DNA from: a virus
DNA length: 54,462 nucleotides
Reading direction: 5' to 3' (one strand)
Virus record (IMG/VR): IMGVR_UViG_3300025870_001402
Location: 1-54,462 of that record
Both the position numbers and the translations under genes were made by a program. Shown in pieces: positions 36,033 to 43,894 of the stretch. The notes under the pieces were generated by a model, which was not told the DNA's origin, made no database searches, and saw only the letters and a list, made by a program, of their open reading frames with translations. Position 1 is the first letter of the stretch, and each line of letters begins with the position of its first letter.

Positions 36033-36416
36033 ATGAAATTTGCACTTATAGCACACGATAACAAAAAGGCGGACATGGTCGCATTTGTGTCAAAAAGATT
36101 ACCATTTTTTAATAGGGAAGATGTAGATATAGTAACTACGGGAACAACAGGTAAACACTGTAAACATGCCGGTATTGAGAATTTAGAGACAGTAAATTCA
36201 GGACCACTTGGTGGAGACGCTGAGATTGCCACTAAAGTCGTTAATGGTGAAATAACGGGTGTCATATTTATGAGAGACCCTTTAGATAAACATCCACATG
36301 ATGTTGATATCAGTATGTTGATGAGGTTATGTGATGTTCATAACGTCCCACTCGCAACAAACTACAAAACTGCGAGTATCCTTATTAAGTGGTTTAAGAT
36401 GAACAACGTAAAATAA
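36033..36416 (+). CDS. mgsA: Methylglyoxal synthase
   Basis: 127 residues. ALIAHDNKKADMVAFV, VTTGTTGKHC, NSGPLGGDAEIATKV (catalytic Asp region), GVIFMRDPLDKHPHDVDISMLMRL and NVPLATNYKTASILI follow the MgsA family in order. It converts dihydroxyacetone phosphate to methylglyoxal and phosphate, bypassing lower glycolysis. It is about 25 residues shorter than E. coli MgsA (152) but keeps the substrate-binding TGTTG and HPHD. A phage-encoded MgsA would divert triose phosphate and relieve sugar-phosphate stress or create a toxic electrophile. Function call is strong. Confidence 0.93.
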   Translation: MKFALIAHDNKKADMVAFVSKRLPFFNREDVDIVTTGTTGKHCKHAGIENLETVNSGPLGGDAEIATKVVNGEITGVIFMRDPLDKHPHDVDISMLMRLCDVHNVPLATNYKTASILIKWFKMNNVK

Positions 36417-36420
36417 TTAT

Positions 36421-36516
36421 ATGTTTGAGTACCTTTTTAATTTGTTTTTGGGTGGAAGTTTTTTCCTAATCATTATATTCTTGATTAAGAGTATTAAGAG
36501 TGATAAGAAAAAATAA
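36421..36516 (+). CDS. 31-residue membrane micro-protein
   Basis: MFEYLFNLFLGGSFFLIIIFLIK then SIKSDKKK: one transmembrane helix with a basic cytoplasmic tail. Four bases after mgsA. Confidence 0.45.
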   Translation: MFEYLFNLFLGGSFFLIIIFLIKSIKSDKKK

Positions 36517-36551
36517 TCACTAGTATATATTAAAAATTTTTAGTATTTTGT

Positions 36552-36580
36552 TTGTATATTCAAAAATATTGTTATCTTTG
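36552..36580 (+). promoter_or_regulatory. Bacteroidota-type promoter
   Basis: TTG at 36552-36554, TATCTTTG at 36573-36580, spacer 18. Drives the lipoprotein gene at 36605. Confidence 0.8.
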
Positions 36581-36604
36581 TATAAGAATAAAAAATTAAA
36601 TATT

Positions 36605-36886
36605 ATGAAAAAGTTAATTGTAATGATGGTGTTAGGGGTATGTTTTACCTCTTGTGTTGAAACTAAAGAAGTACCTAAATGTCAAAGTACTGAGGTTGTG
36701 TCTGTGGAAGACCCGAACAAAGAATGGTTTGAACTTATGGATAGAAATGACGGTGTACAATACTACTGGTTTAAGGATAAATACTATACTGAAACTCAAC
36801 TCGATTCAATCATGGAGGTTTTACACGTAAAGGTCACTGAGGAAATGATTAGAGAGTTAGATTCTATTTCTCAACTTTCCCAATAG
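36605..36886 (+). CDS. Small SpII lipoprotein
   Basis: 93 residues from MKKLIVMMVLGVCFTSC: a hydrophobic signal and a lipobox ending at Cys17. An upstream ATG at 36548 lies inside the promoter and is rejected. The mature part is acidic and soluble (WFELMDRNDGVQYYWFKDKYY). It would be anchored in the host envelope. Its consensus promoter suggests early or host-RNAP-driven expression; a superinfection-exclusion role is possible but not shown. It ends 23 bases inside the convergent gene. Confidence 0.7.
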   Translation: MKKLIVMMVLGVCFTSCVETKEVPKCQSTEVVSVEDPNKEWFELMDRNDGVQYYWFKDKYYTETQLDSIMEVLHVKVTEEMIRELDSISQLSQ

Positions 36887-38342
36887 GGTTACCACATAAA
36901 TCCGTTTCTATTAAAGTAACTTCACTTAAATCACCTCTTGCAATAGAAACCGAAGGGTATCCACTATATCTATTATCACTTTCACCCTCTTTTTTTATTC
37001 TAACGTAAGGTACATCACTATGAGATCCACTACTGTAGTACTGTTTAAATTGACCTGAAGGACCTACTAAAGGTACCATGGAAAGAGTTATTTTATTCTG
37101 ATTACCTTTACCCTTTGCAAAAATTTCTTTAGCCAAGGCAGTATCAATTTTAAATGTTTGTGTTCTTTTACCCCCTATTACTTTATCTGAAGTTCTACCA
37201 GCTTGACTAGTTATTTTGTTATGAAGATCAACGTTAGGTTGTTTTATTTTTTTCGCGTCAAACTTGAATGTCACACCAAGAGGTACTATTTTCATATAGT
37301 ATTTATATTGTGAGGCGTTAATTGGTCCGGCAGTATCCTTACTTGCCGCTACCATTTTCTTTAGGTAATCCTCATCAAAAATATCATTATCCGAATATGT
37401 CAGTTGGTTTGGTTTGTTTTCTTTGTAGTAAGATGGTACAAGGTCTTTATACGCTGCGTATCCACCAATCTCTCTAATTGTCTTTCCGACAAATTTATAT
37501 CCGTCCAACCATTTTCTTTCACTTGATGGACCGTTTTTAGGGTCCCTCCTCCATTTGTCAAATTTTGTCGTTTCCCTCTGGATCGCAGAAGTAACTTGAC
37601 TCGTATTGATCCTAGCAATACGACCCTTTACAGGACTTAACACGTCAGGTTTAACTTCAGTGGGGCGAAATCCATTTACATCAAATGTTCCATTATTTAA
37701 GTTAGCTATACCTAATGGAACCTTATTCATTAGTAATTGGAATATTGCCTGATCACATTGATGTCCTTTATCTTTTATCCAACCTATCATAACTTCTAAC
37801 CCAATTAGACACTCACTCTGACTTGTTGCGGTTACTTTTAACCTAACAAATTGTTCTTTCTTATATTTTGGATCCTGTGGATTGTCTCCTAACTTTCTAT
37901 CGTAACGTGTGGAACCTACAATAGTTTTAGGTTTTGGAATTTCAGGGTATGTAAATGACATTCCCCCATTTTCTAATTTTTTAAAGAAAGTATTTAAATA
38001 ATTAACCAATGACTGACCTCTTTTAGAAGAAAGGTAACCTTCAGGTACTGCCTTACCCCCTGATTCATTATCTGCGTTTGTTACCTTAGATTCACCCGCT
38101 TCAACCTGAATACTTAATTTAGTTTGAGGGTTTTTAGCTAAGAAATTTTGAATAACCTTCATTTGGTTATTTAAGTTTTGGATCTGGTTACTTGTCAGTT
38201 TCCAATAACCCGCTCTCCAAACAGAATTAAAATTAACCGTTTCTGTTTTTGTTTCAGGATTAAACCCAACGGATTGTTCATTAATTGTTTTATAGTCACT
38301 AATTAATTTTTTAACCTGACTTTCTTTAAGGTGTATTTTCAT
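36864..38342 (-). CDS. OmpA-like-domain phage protein with possible capsid-targeting N-terminus
   Basis: 492 residues. The start MKIHLKESQVKKLISDYKTINEQ is an amphipathic helix like those of large-phage head proteins. Residues about 85-125 (TKLSIQVEAGESKVTN...GYLSSKRGQSLVNYL) follow the OmpA C-terminal peptidoglycan-binding pattern (strand, loop, LS..RA..V..YL). The middle and C-terminal parts (from residue 200) are unassigned. It is a lone minus-strand gene with a TATTTATAG element (complement of 38358-38366) before its ATG. A virion-carried cell-wall-binding role is inference. Confidence 0.5.
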   Translation of the reverse strand: MKIHLKESQVKKLISDYKTINEQSVGFNPETKTETVNFNSVWRAGYWKLTSNQIQNLNNQMKVIQNFLAKNPQTKLSIQVEAGESKVTNADNESGGKAVPEGYLSSKRGQSLVNYLNTFFKKLENGGMSFTYPEIPKPKTIVGSTRYDRKLGDNPQDPKYKKEQFVRLKVTATSQSECLIGLEVMIGWIKDKGHQCDQAIFQLLMNKVPLGIANLNNGTFDVNGFRPTEVKPDVLSPVKGRIARINTSQVTSAIQRETTKFDKWRRDPKNGPSSERKWLDGYKFVGKTIREIGGYAAYKDLVPSYYKENKPNQLTYSDNDIFDEDYLKKMVAASKDTAGPINASQYKYYMKIVPLGVTFKFDAKKIKQPNVDLHNKITSQAGRTSDKVIGGKRTQTFKIDTALAKEIFAKGKGNQNKITLSMVPLVGPSGQFKQYYSSGSHSDVPYVRIKKEGESDNRYSGYPSVSIARGDLSEVTLIETDLCGNPIGKVEK

Positions 38343-38391
38343 AGTATCTTGATATTACTATAAATATCATAAAAAATATAATAAATTTATT

Positions 38392-38421
38392 TTGATATAT
38401 CAACAAATAACTTTATATTTG
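38392..38421 (+). promoter_or_regulatory. Bacteroidota-type promoter
   Basis: TTG at 38392-38394, TATATTTG at 38414-38421, spacer 19. Drives the 419-residue lipoprotein gene. Confidence 0.8.
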
Positions 38422-38448
38422 TAGTGTAAAACGTTAAAAAAGGTAATT

Positions 38449-39708
38449 ATGAAAACAAATAGTTTAAAATTTTTAGTATTAATCATACTTTTCTTTGTAT
38501 TTTCTTGTCAGAAAGAAGAGTTATTTGTTGAAGAAGATGTATTTGTTGAGGAAATTGTAGAACCTTTATCTATAGAAGGTGGTGAATACTTGGAGGTACC
38601 CGAATATCTATCCACACCTATAAGTGGTTCAGAATTAGTTATACCCACAATTATAATAAATTACATACCATCTAATGATGGGACCACTATTAAAGATGAG
38701 TTTGCCGAATTGGAGGCGGTGAGAGATTGGGGGGATAATGTTGTTTATGGTTTAAGTGTTGAGTCGGTGATGAATTATTTTAAAGGTAGTGACATTAGAC
38801 AAAAATGGTCTATGGAAGAGGGTTCTAGATATCACGGTCAAGAAGATATCAACTCATCACCGTACTTAGGTTTTGATGTAATTGAATATATTAATATATA
38901 TGAAATGGATTTCACTGAAGATGGTCAAATCGATTATTTTAAGTTGTTTGAAAAATTAGGTATTGAAGGTAAGGTGGAAGATTTAGGTGTAAAAGAAATA
39001 TGGTTTAATCATTTCCCTGATGGTTATAGTATACCTGAAAGTAACATGAGTAGTCCCCATAAAATATTTACACATAATGGATTGTTAACTAGTGATGTAT
39101 CAAACAGTTACCGTAATGACGACGACTTACCAATATATGATAAAACATATGTGGTCTATGGACAAACAGGTTGGTACGCTAACAATGTACACAACAGGGG
39201 TCATCAAATTGAAGCTCAGTTAAGTGTGTGGGAAACATATAGAAATAATTATGATTTATCTTATTTGTTTTATCAGAAATTTGGAGGTTATCCTGAGGGT
39301 GACCCACAACCATATTATAGGGGTGGTAGAGTTGGTTTAGTACACTACCCACCAAATGCGGATGGTGATTACCATTATGATAGTGATGTTCCTGTTGAGA
39401 GTGATATATTAGATTGGATACCTAATGGGGGTGGATCTACTAAAACAATCAGTAAAAGTGATTGGGCATACCCAAGAACAATGGAAACACCCACACCCAC
39501 TATTAATGATCATGGTAAATTTGGTTCGTATGGTGGTAGTTACGAGGTTGGTGGAGACCCACATGGTGGTTGGTTAATATACTGGATGCAGTCTATACCA
39601 TCTAAGGATAATAACATTCAATACGGGGAGTACACAATAACAAATTGGTGGGATATAATCTATAAATGGGACGAAACCATAACGAATAACCATAACTTGT
39701 TTGAATAA
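38449..39708 (+). CDS. Large secreted lipoprotein of unknown function
   Basis: 419 residues. A signal with lipobox FVFSC at about residue 24 is followed by an acidic linker (EEDVFVEEIVEP). The body is aromatic-rich with NNVHNRGHQIEAQLSVWETY, YYRGGRVGLVHYPPNADGDYHYDSDVP and GSYEVGGDPHGGWLIYWMQ. The several His/Asp pairs could bind metal, but no enzyme family is recognised. It has its own consensus promoter and would be displayed in the host outer membrane. Its style is like flavobacterial surface lipoproteins, suggesting host origin. Confidence 0.6.
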   Translation: MKTNSLKFLVLIILFFVFSCQKEELFVEEDVFVEEIVEPLSIEGGEYLEVPEYLSTPISGSELVIPTIIINYIPSNDGTTIKDEFAELEAVRDWGDNVVYGLSVESVMNYFKGSDIRQKWSMEEGSRYHGQEDINSSPYLGFDVIEYINIYEMDFTEDGQIDYFKLFEKLGIEGKVEDLGVKEIWFNHFPDGYSIPESNMSSPHKIFTHNGLLTSDVSNSYRNDDDLPIYDKTYVVYGQTGWYANNVHNRGHQIEAQLSVWETYRNNYDLSYLFYQKFGGYPEGDPQPYYRGGRVGLVHYPPNADGDYHYDSDVPVESDILDWIPNGGGSTKTISKSDWAYPRTMETPTPTINDHGKFGSYGGSYEVGGDPHGGWLIYWMQSIPSKDNNIQYGEYTITNWWDIIYKWDETITNNHNLFE

Positions 39709-39767
39709 ATTTAGTATATTACAAAAAAGATTAGTATATTTGTATTAATAACAAAAAAAAGTAAAAG

Positions 39768-40322
39768 ATGAAGACATTAGTAATTCACCCCAATGACAGA
39801 AGTACGTGGTTCTTAGATGTTGTTTATAAAAATATCAAAGACCTAACCTTAGTAACGGGTAATGTAAGTAGAAACGAAGTAAAATCAATGATAAGAGATC
39901 ATGATCGTGTTATGATGATGGGACATGGGTCACCAGGTGGTCTGTTTAGTGTTGGTCAGTTTCCTTCTCAATCTAATAACGGTTATATTATTGATGGTGA
40001 GATGGTAGAACTTTTAAAAGAGAAGGACAATTCTATATTCATATGGTGTAACGCCGATCAGTTCGTTGAAAAACACGATCTAAAAGGTTTTTATACGGGT
40101 ATGTTTATTAGTGAAGTGGGTGAAGCAATGTATTGTGGGTTACCTAAAACGAGACAACCTGAAGTAGACGAGTCTAATTTCTCCTTTGTTGAAATCATGG
40201 GAGAGTGTATAGACAATGACTCAACTACCATATACACTATTGCCAAAGAAAAATATGGGGAGTTAGTTGGTACAAACCCTGTGGCAAAATACAATCACGA
40301 ACGTTTATATCTAAATCAATAA
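39768..40322 (+). CDS. GHGS/WCNAD protein, caspase-fold-like
   Basis: 184 residues. KTLVIHPNDRSTWFL, DRVMMMGHGSPGGLFSV and SIFIWCNADQFVEKHDLKGFYTGMFISE resemble a widespread bacterial hypothetical family. The H in GHGS and the C in WCNAD are placed, after hydrophobic strands, like the His/Cys dyad of clan CD (caspase, gingipain, CHAT) peptidases, so a peptidase-like fold is a reasonable guess. A weak Bacteroidota -7 element (39735-39742) precedes it. Confidence 0.5.
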   Translation: MKTLVIHPNDRSTWFLDVVYKNIKDLTLVTGNVSRNEVKSMIRDHDRVMMMGHGSPGGLFSVGQFPSQSNNGYIIDGEMVELLKEKDNSIFIWCNADQFVEKHDLKGFYTGMFISEVGEAMYCGLPKTRQPEVDESNFSFVEIMGECIDNDSTTIYTIAKEKYGELVGTNPVAKYNHERLYLNQ

Positions 40323-40325
40323 GTT

Positions 40326-40421
40326 ATGGTATCTGAATGTTGTGGAGCCACTGAGTGGATTGAAGGTTCAAATAGATGTGGGGATTGTAAAGAGTGGTGT
40401 GAATTTGTTAACGAAGAATAG
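40326..40421 (+). CDS. 31-residue zinc-ribbon-like micro-protein
   Basis: MVSECCGATEWIEGSNRCGDCKEWCEF: CC, then CGDC, form a likely zinc site. It lies 3 bases after the GHGS gene and 8 bases before the metallopeptidase gene. Confidence 0.45.
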   Translation: MVSECCGATEWIEGSNRCGDCKEWCEFVNEE

Positions 40422-40429
40422 AGATTAGT

Positions 40430-40960
40430 ATGGAATGGTATTTAGAGACAGATATAATGATTGCGTACCTAGTAGTCGCTATCGGTATCATAGGATTATT
40501 ATTACAGAATAGATACGGATATAATCCGAAACTTAGGGATATGGAAGATCCTCATATTATGGACGCCATAGATACCTTTGGAACAATGATGAGTAATGTC
40601 TATTCTTTACCACCAGTTAAAATAGTAATTGAAGATCTAAGTAATGAAAGTGCCGTTTACGTTGATGGACCTATTGAGGCGTGTTTTATGCCTAAAGATA
40701 AAAACGGTTCAAGAATAATTATTGACTTAGAGAGATTAAAAAGTGATGGTTGGGACCTAAGTACCTTATGTTCTGTTGTAATTCATGAGTATACCCATTA
40801 CTATGACTGTTCCCTTTTTGATGATTACAAAGATTGGTTAAAGGATTATGAATCCAATCCATGGCACTACGAATTACGTTCCGAACAATCTGAAAAAGAT
40901 TACACAAAAACACTTATGAAAGAGTATTGTGAACTTACTAAACAAACTAATAGTTTGTAA
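40430..40960 (+). CDS. Membrane-anchored HExxH metallopeptidase-like protein
   Basis: 176 residues. An N-terminal membrane helix (IAYLVVAIGIIGLLL) is followed by a soluble domain with VVIHEYTHYYDC, a complete HExxH zinc-binding motif. The third zinc ligand may be a Glu or His further on; the C-terminal EYCELTKQ is one possibility. Orientation across the membrane is unknown. Possible roles include cleaving host envelope proteins. Motif is clear; activity is inferred. Confidence 0.6.
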   Translation: MEWYLETDIMIAYLVVAIGIIGLLLQNRYGYNPKLRDMEDPHIMDAIDTFGTMMSNVYSLPPVKIVIEDLSNESAVYVDGPIEACFMPKDKNGSRIIIDLERLKSDGWDLSTLCSVVIHEYTHYYDCSLFDDYKDWLKDYESNPWHYELRSEQSEKDYTKTLMKEYCELTKQTNSL

Positions 40961-40981
40961 ACTCACTAAAAAATAAACTAT

Positions 40982-41608
40982 ATGGCAAAGTATAAATTAG
41001 AAATGTATGGATGGGAAGTTGAGTCAACAGGACATTCAATTACAGATGAACAGGTCAAATCTATTGAAGATTTAATTAAAACTAAGGGTGTTGATGAACT
41101 ATGGGAAGTTCGTTTCGACCTTGAAGATGAGGGGATAATTGAGGATCTTTATAATCCTGATTTATGGCACGTATCAAGAGCATCAGATAATGGTGGGTTA
41201 TGGTTTGTTGTAAACGATGAGAATGGTAAAGAGGTCTTGACTTTCAATGGTGAGGACATGAATGATTTTTACGAAGTATTAGGTGATGATGCCGATGACG
41301 TACCATATGAAGGGTACTTAGCAATACCTGGTGAAGGTGATAAATCAAAGGTGGAAAACATATTTGTAACCTTTGATGAAAATAAAGGTGGTGTAGCTGA
41401 GTTTGAACCTTTTGAATCAGACACAGTACCAACTGCGAAAGATTTCTGTTATCAAAGTGGTGACATTGGAACACCTGAAGGTGATTGGGATTTTGTCTCT
41501 AAAGTATTTTTTAGGGGTAAAGAGTTGGATGTTTATGATCACTTAGATAATCGTGGTAAATCATCCACAGTCGAAATTTACCGTAAAAACAAACCCACAA
41601 TTTCATAA
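40982..41608 (+). CDS. Acidic hypothetical protein
   Basis: 208 residues with high Asp/Glu content. MAKYKLEMYGWEVESTGHSIT begins a beta-rich domain. LWEVRFDLED and GGLWFVVNDENGKEVLTF are strand pairs, and the C-terminus (DFVSKVFFRGKELDVYD) looks like a second small sheet. No family recognised. It is the first of three plus-strand genes leading into metK. Confidence 0.5.
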   Translation: MAKYKLEMYGWEVESTGHSITDEQVKSIEDLIKTKGVDELWEVRFDLEDEGIIEDLYNPDLWHVSRASDNGGLWFVVNDENGKEVLTFNGEDMNDFYEVLGDDADDVPYEGYLAIPGEGDKSKVENIFVTFDENKGGVAEFEPFESDTVPTAKDFCYQSGDIGTPEGDWDFVSKVFFRGKELDVYDHLDNRGKSSTVEIYRKNKPTIS

Positions 41609-41657
41609 ACGGTTGATTAATTCAAATTATTTATCTATATTTTAAAAAAAGTATAGT

Positions 41658-41903
41658 ATGGATAGTAATGAATTTGTAATATGGTTAAGAGGTTTCGTTG
41701 AAGCGTCAGGTACAGAATTAAGTGTCACTCAACTAAGTACCGTAAAAAATAAATTAGAGACCGTCACTGAGGTTGAATGTGGTTATAATAATCCATTAAT
41801 ACCCCCAACTTACTCTCCACCTACTATTTCACCAAACACCCCTTTTGATACTCCAGACAAAATATGGTGTTCCACAAATACGGGAGGAGTTGATTTTAAC
41901 TAA
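41658..41903 (+). CDS. Small hypothetical protein with Pro-rich tail
   Basis: 81 residues. The N-terminal helix MDSNEFVIWLRGFVEASG is followed by a short linker and a Pro/Thr-rich C-terminus (PLIPPTYSPPTISP). A TATTTATC element (41628-41635) precedes it. The first half resembles small phage 'EFVxWLxGFxEA' proteins. Confidence 0.5.
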   Translation: MDSNEFVIWLRGFVEASGTELSVTQLSTVKNKLETVTEVECGYNNPLIPPTYSPPTISPNTPFDTPDKIWCSTNTGGVDFN

Positions 41904-41920
41904 TAGAAAATTTAAATTAT

Positions 41921-42886
41921 ATGATTAGAACCGCAGAATGTGTATCCCCAATGCACCCAGACAAGATGTGTGATAGAATTTCGGACACATTATTAGACCT
42001 ACACTTAGAACAAGACCCTAATTCACGATGTGCAATTGAGACATGTGGTGGTTTAGGTGAGGTTTACATTACAGGAGAAGTTACCTCTAACGCGATAGTA
42101 ACAAGAGAAAATATTGTAAAGGTGGTTCACGATATAACTACTGACGATTCAATTAATGTAATCATTAATATTAATACCCAATCACCTGAGATATCACAAG
42201 GGGTTGACGTTGGTGGTGCGGGTGATCAGGGGATCATGATAGGATATGCATGTAATGACAACGAACAAAAATTACCACAAGAATATTTTTTAGCACGTGA
42301 ACTGAATAAACTTGTATACCAATTTTTTCCATATGATGGTAAAACCCAAGTTACAATAGACGGACTTAAGGTACGAGTCGTATGTTCATTTCAAAATGCA
42401 CCTAAAAATAAATTAGAGGAATTGGTTGTTTTATTCTTTGAAGAAAGATATGATAAATATACCATACAATCATTACATTGTAACCCTGCAGGAGATTGGA
42501 ACATTGGTGGTTTCACTGCAGATGCAGGATTAACAGGTAGAAAACTCGCAGTAGATAACTATGGACCGCGTGTACCTATTGGTGGTGGTGCGTTTAGTGG
42601 TAAGGACGCAACTAAGGTTGATAGATCGGCAGCATATATGGCAAGAAGAATTGCTGTGGACTATCTAGAGTTATATGGTGGTGATGAGTGTATTGTAACC
42701 TTGGCGTATGCTATAGGATACGACCAACCATTACAAGCAACAGCAGACTGTAACGGACATATCGTACCTATCGAAGGTTACGACTTAACCCCTCGGGGTA
42801 TAATAGATTTCTTAGAGTTAAGGAATCCGATTTACAAAGAAACTTCAATGTTTGGTCACATGGGATGTGATTTTACGTGGAAGTAG
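41921..42886 (+). CDS. metK: S-adenosylmethionine synthetase
   Basis: 321 residues. CVSPMHPDKMCDRISD (catalytic His/Asp region), GAGDQGIMIGYACND, GGFTADAGLTGRKLAVDNYG, GGGAFSGKDATKVDRSAAYMARRIA and the end NPIYKETSMFGHMG are all MetK signatures. It makes SAM from Met and ATP in the cytoplasm. It is about 60 residues shorter than E. coli MetK, with the main loss in the middle domain. It likely supplies the radical SAM protein and the methyltransferases in this window. A strong promoter for the H1-like gene follows directly. Confidence 0.95.
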   Translation: MIRTAECVSPMHPDKMCDRISDTLLDLHLEQDPNSRCAIETCGGLGEVYITGEVTSNAIVTRENIVKVVHDITTDDSINVIININTQSPEISQGVDVGGAGDQGIMIGYACNDNEQKLPQEYFLARELNKLVYQFFPYDGKTQVTIDGLKVRVVCSFQNAPKNKLEELVVLFFEERYDKYTIQSLHCNPAGDWNIGGFTADAGLTGRKLAVDNYGPRVPIGGGAFSGKDATKVDRSAAYMARRIAVDYLELYGGDECIVTLAYAIGYDQPLQATADCNGHIVPIEGYDLTPRGIIDFLELRNPIYKETSMFGHMGCDFTWK

Positions 42887-42917
42887 TTGACTATTAAAAT
42901 TATTTATAGTATATTTG
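42887..42917 (+). promoter_or_regulatory. Bacteroidota-type promoter
   Basis: TTG at 42887-42889, TATATTTG at 42910-42917, spacer 20. Drives the H1-like gene. Confidence 0.8.
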
Positions 42918-42949
42918 TAATATCATAATAAAAAATTAATTTTAAACAC

Positions 42950-43117
42950 ATGAGTAAGAAAGCAGAAATTTTCGAACAGATTCAAGAACACTTCACAGCG
43001 TTCACAGAGAATCACAATGCAACAACCAAGGCGGGTGCAACAAGAGCACGTAAACACATTGGTGAAGTTAAGAAATTAGTTACTGACTACAGAAAGGCGT
43101 CAGTTGCTGAATCTTAA
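42950..43117 (+). CDS. Histone H1-like (Hc1) basic protein
   Basis: 55 residues. AGATRARKHIGEVKKLVTDYRKASVAES closely follows the Hc1/H1-like family of Bacteroidota (NKAAGTRARKALLELKKLATEYRK-type). These are small DNA-condensing proteins. This copy lacks the long Lys/Ala-rich tail of chlamydial Hc1, so it is a minimal core. It has its own consensus promoter and a near-perfect terminator, implying strong independent expression. It could compact phage DNA or subvert the host nucleoid. Confidence 0.75.
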   Translation: MSKKAEIFEQIQEHFTAFTENHNATTKAGATRARKHIGEVKKLVTDYRKASVAES

Positions 43118-43145
43118 TATCGTATATCGAGATACACGATAATAG

Positions 43146-43177
43146 AAAACCCTCACAGAAATGTGAGGGTTTTTTTA
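43146..43177 (+). terminator. Intrinsic terminator of the H1-like gene
   Basis: AAAACCCTCACA (43146-43157), GAAA tetraloop, TGTGAGGGTTTT (43162-43173), then a T run. Twelve perfect pairs. Confidence 0.95.
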
Positions 43178-43199
43178 TTTAAACTAATATTTGTGCCAA

Positions 43200-43601
43200 T
43201 TAGAATTTATTACCTTCCCGTAATTCATCTACCTCTTCTTGAATCTCCACTAAATCTTTTGGGAGTACCAAATCTAAACCAGACTTAATCGATTTCTCTA
43301 AAACCCCATCAACAAATATGAGTAGAGTCGGAGCCATACGGATCCTATATTTCTTTTTAGCATTTGGTGCTGATTCCACATTACATCTAAGATAGGTTAC
43401 TCCTTTTAAAGATTTCCATTCCTTAAACTCATTTACCTTATTAAACTCAACCCAAAACTCAACAACCGTTATGGTGACCTCATCATCACCAAATGGATGT
43501 TTTTGTTGAACTTCAGATTCAAAGTTTGAATCATTAATCCACTGTTGTGAATATAATTGTGTAGATATTAATAAGGATAGTAATATAATTATACCTCTCA
43601 T
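43200..43601 (-). CDS. Secreted thioredoxin-like protein lacking CXXC
   Basis: 133 residues from the ATG at 43601, which gives a clean signal peptide (MRGIIILLSLLISTQLYSQ). The longer frame from 43640 puts 13 charged residues first and is rejected. VVEFWVEFNKVNEFKEW, LRCNVESAPNAKKKYRIRMAPTLLIFVDG fit a thioredoxin fold with the cis-Pro (APT), but the WCxxC is replaced by WVEFN, so no redox activity is expected. A periplasmic binding or decoy role is possible. It is the last gene of a leftward envelope operon. Confidence 0.65.
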   Translation of the reverse strand: MRGIIILLSLLISTQLYSQQWINDSNFESEVQQKHPFGDDEVTITVVEFWVEFNKVNEFKEWKSLKGVTYLRCNVESAPNAKKKYRIRMAPTLLIFVDGVLEKSIKSGLDLVLPKDLVEIQEEVDELREGNKF

Positions 43602-43602
43602 T

Positions 43603-43887
43603 TTAGTTCTTTTTTTGTAACTCATACAATCTCCCATCAATCTTCTCTAACTCTCTCAATATAGACTCCACATCTTCTTGAGTATCCATAATGGTTTGTC
43701 TGATCAACTCATCTTTAAGATCATATTCTGTCCTAGTTATGTTTGGTTTGGGTAATTCCTTAGCTTCATTGATATCGGACTGTAAAGTAAACCACATACC
43801 TACAACAGTCGCAACAAAGAATAAAATAATACCAATTGTTTTTAAATCTAATGTAATTTTTGTCCCTTCACTTAATTGTTTGGCCAT
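43603..43887 (-). CDS. Small membrane protein with coiled-coil tail
   Basis: 94 residues. One membrane helix (TIGIILFFVATVVGMWFTL) is followed by a charged heptad region (LRELEKIDGRLYELQKK). It lies between the outer-membrane-like and thioredoxin-like genes, one base from the latter. It may span the envelope with them or act in lysis (spanin/holin-associated), but no specific signature is visible. Confidence 0.5.
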   Translation of the reverse strand: MAKQLSEGTKITLDLKTIGIILFFVATVVGMWFTLQSDINEAKELPKPNITRTEYDLKDELIRQTIMDTQEDVESILRELEKIDGRLYELQKKN

Positions 43888-43894
43888 GATTATC

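Noticed and set aside
39768-40421. Complete anti-phage defence system around the GHGS protein
   Set aside because: No partner sensor, nuclease, STAND ATPase or nucleotide cyclase lies nearby, so one caspase-like gene is not enough.
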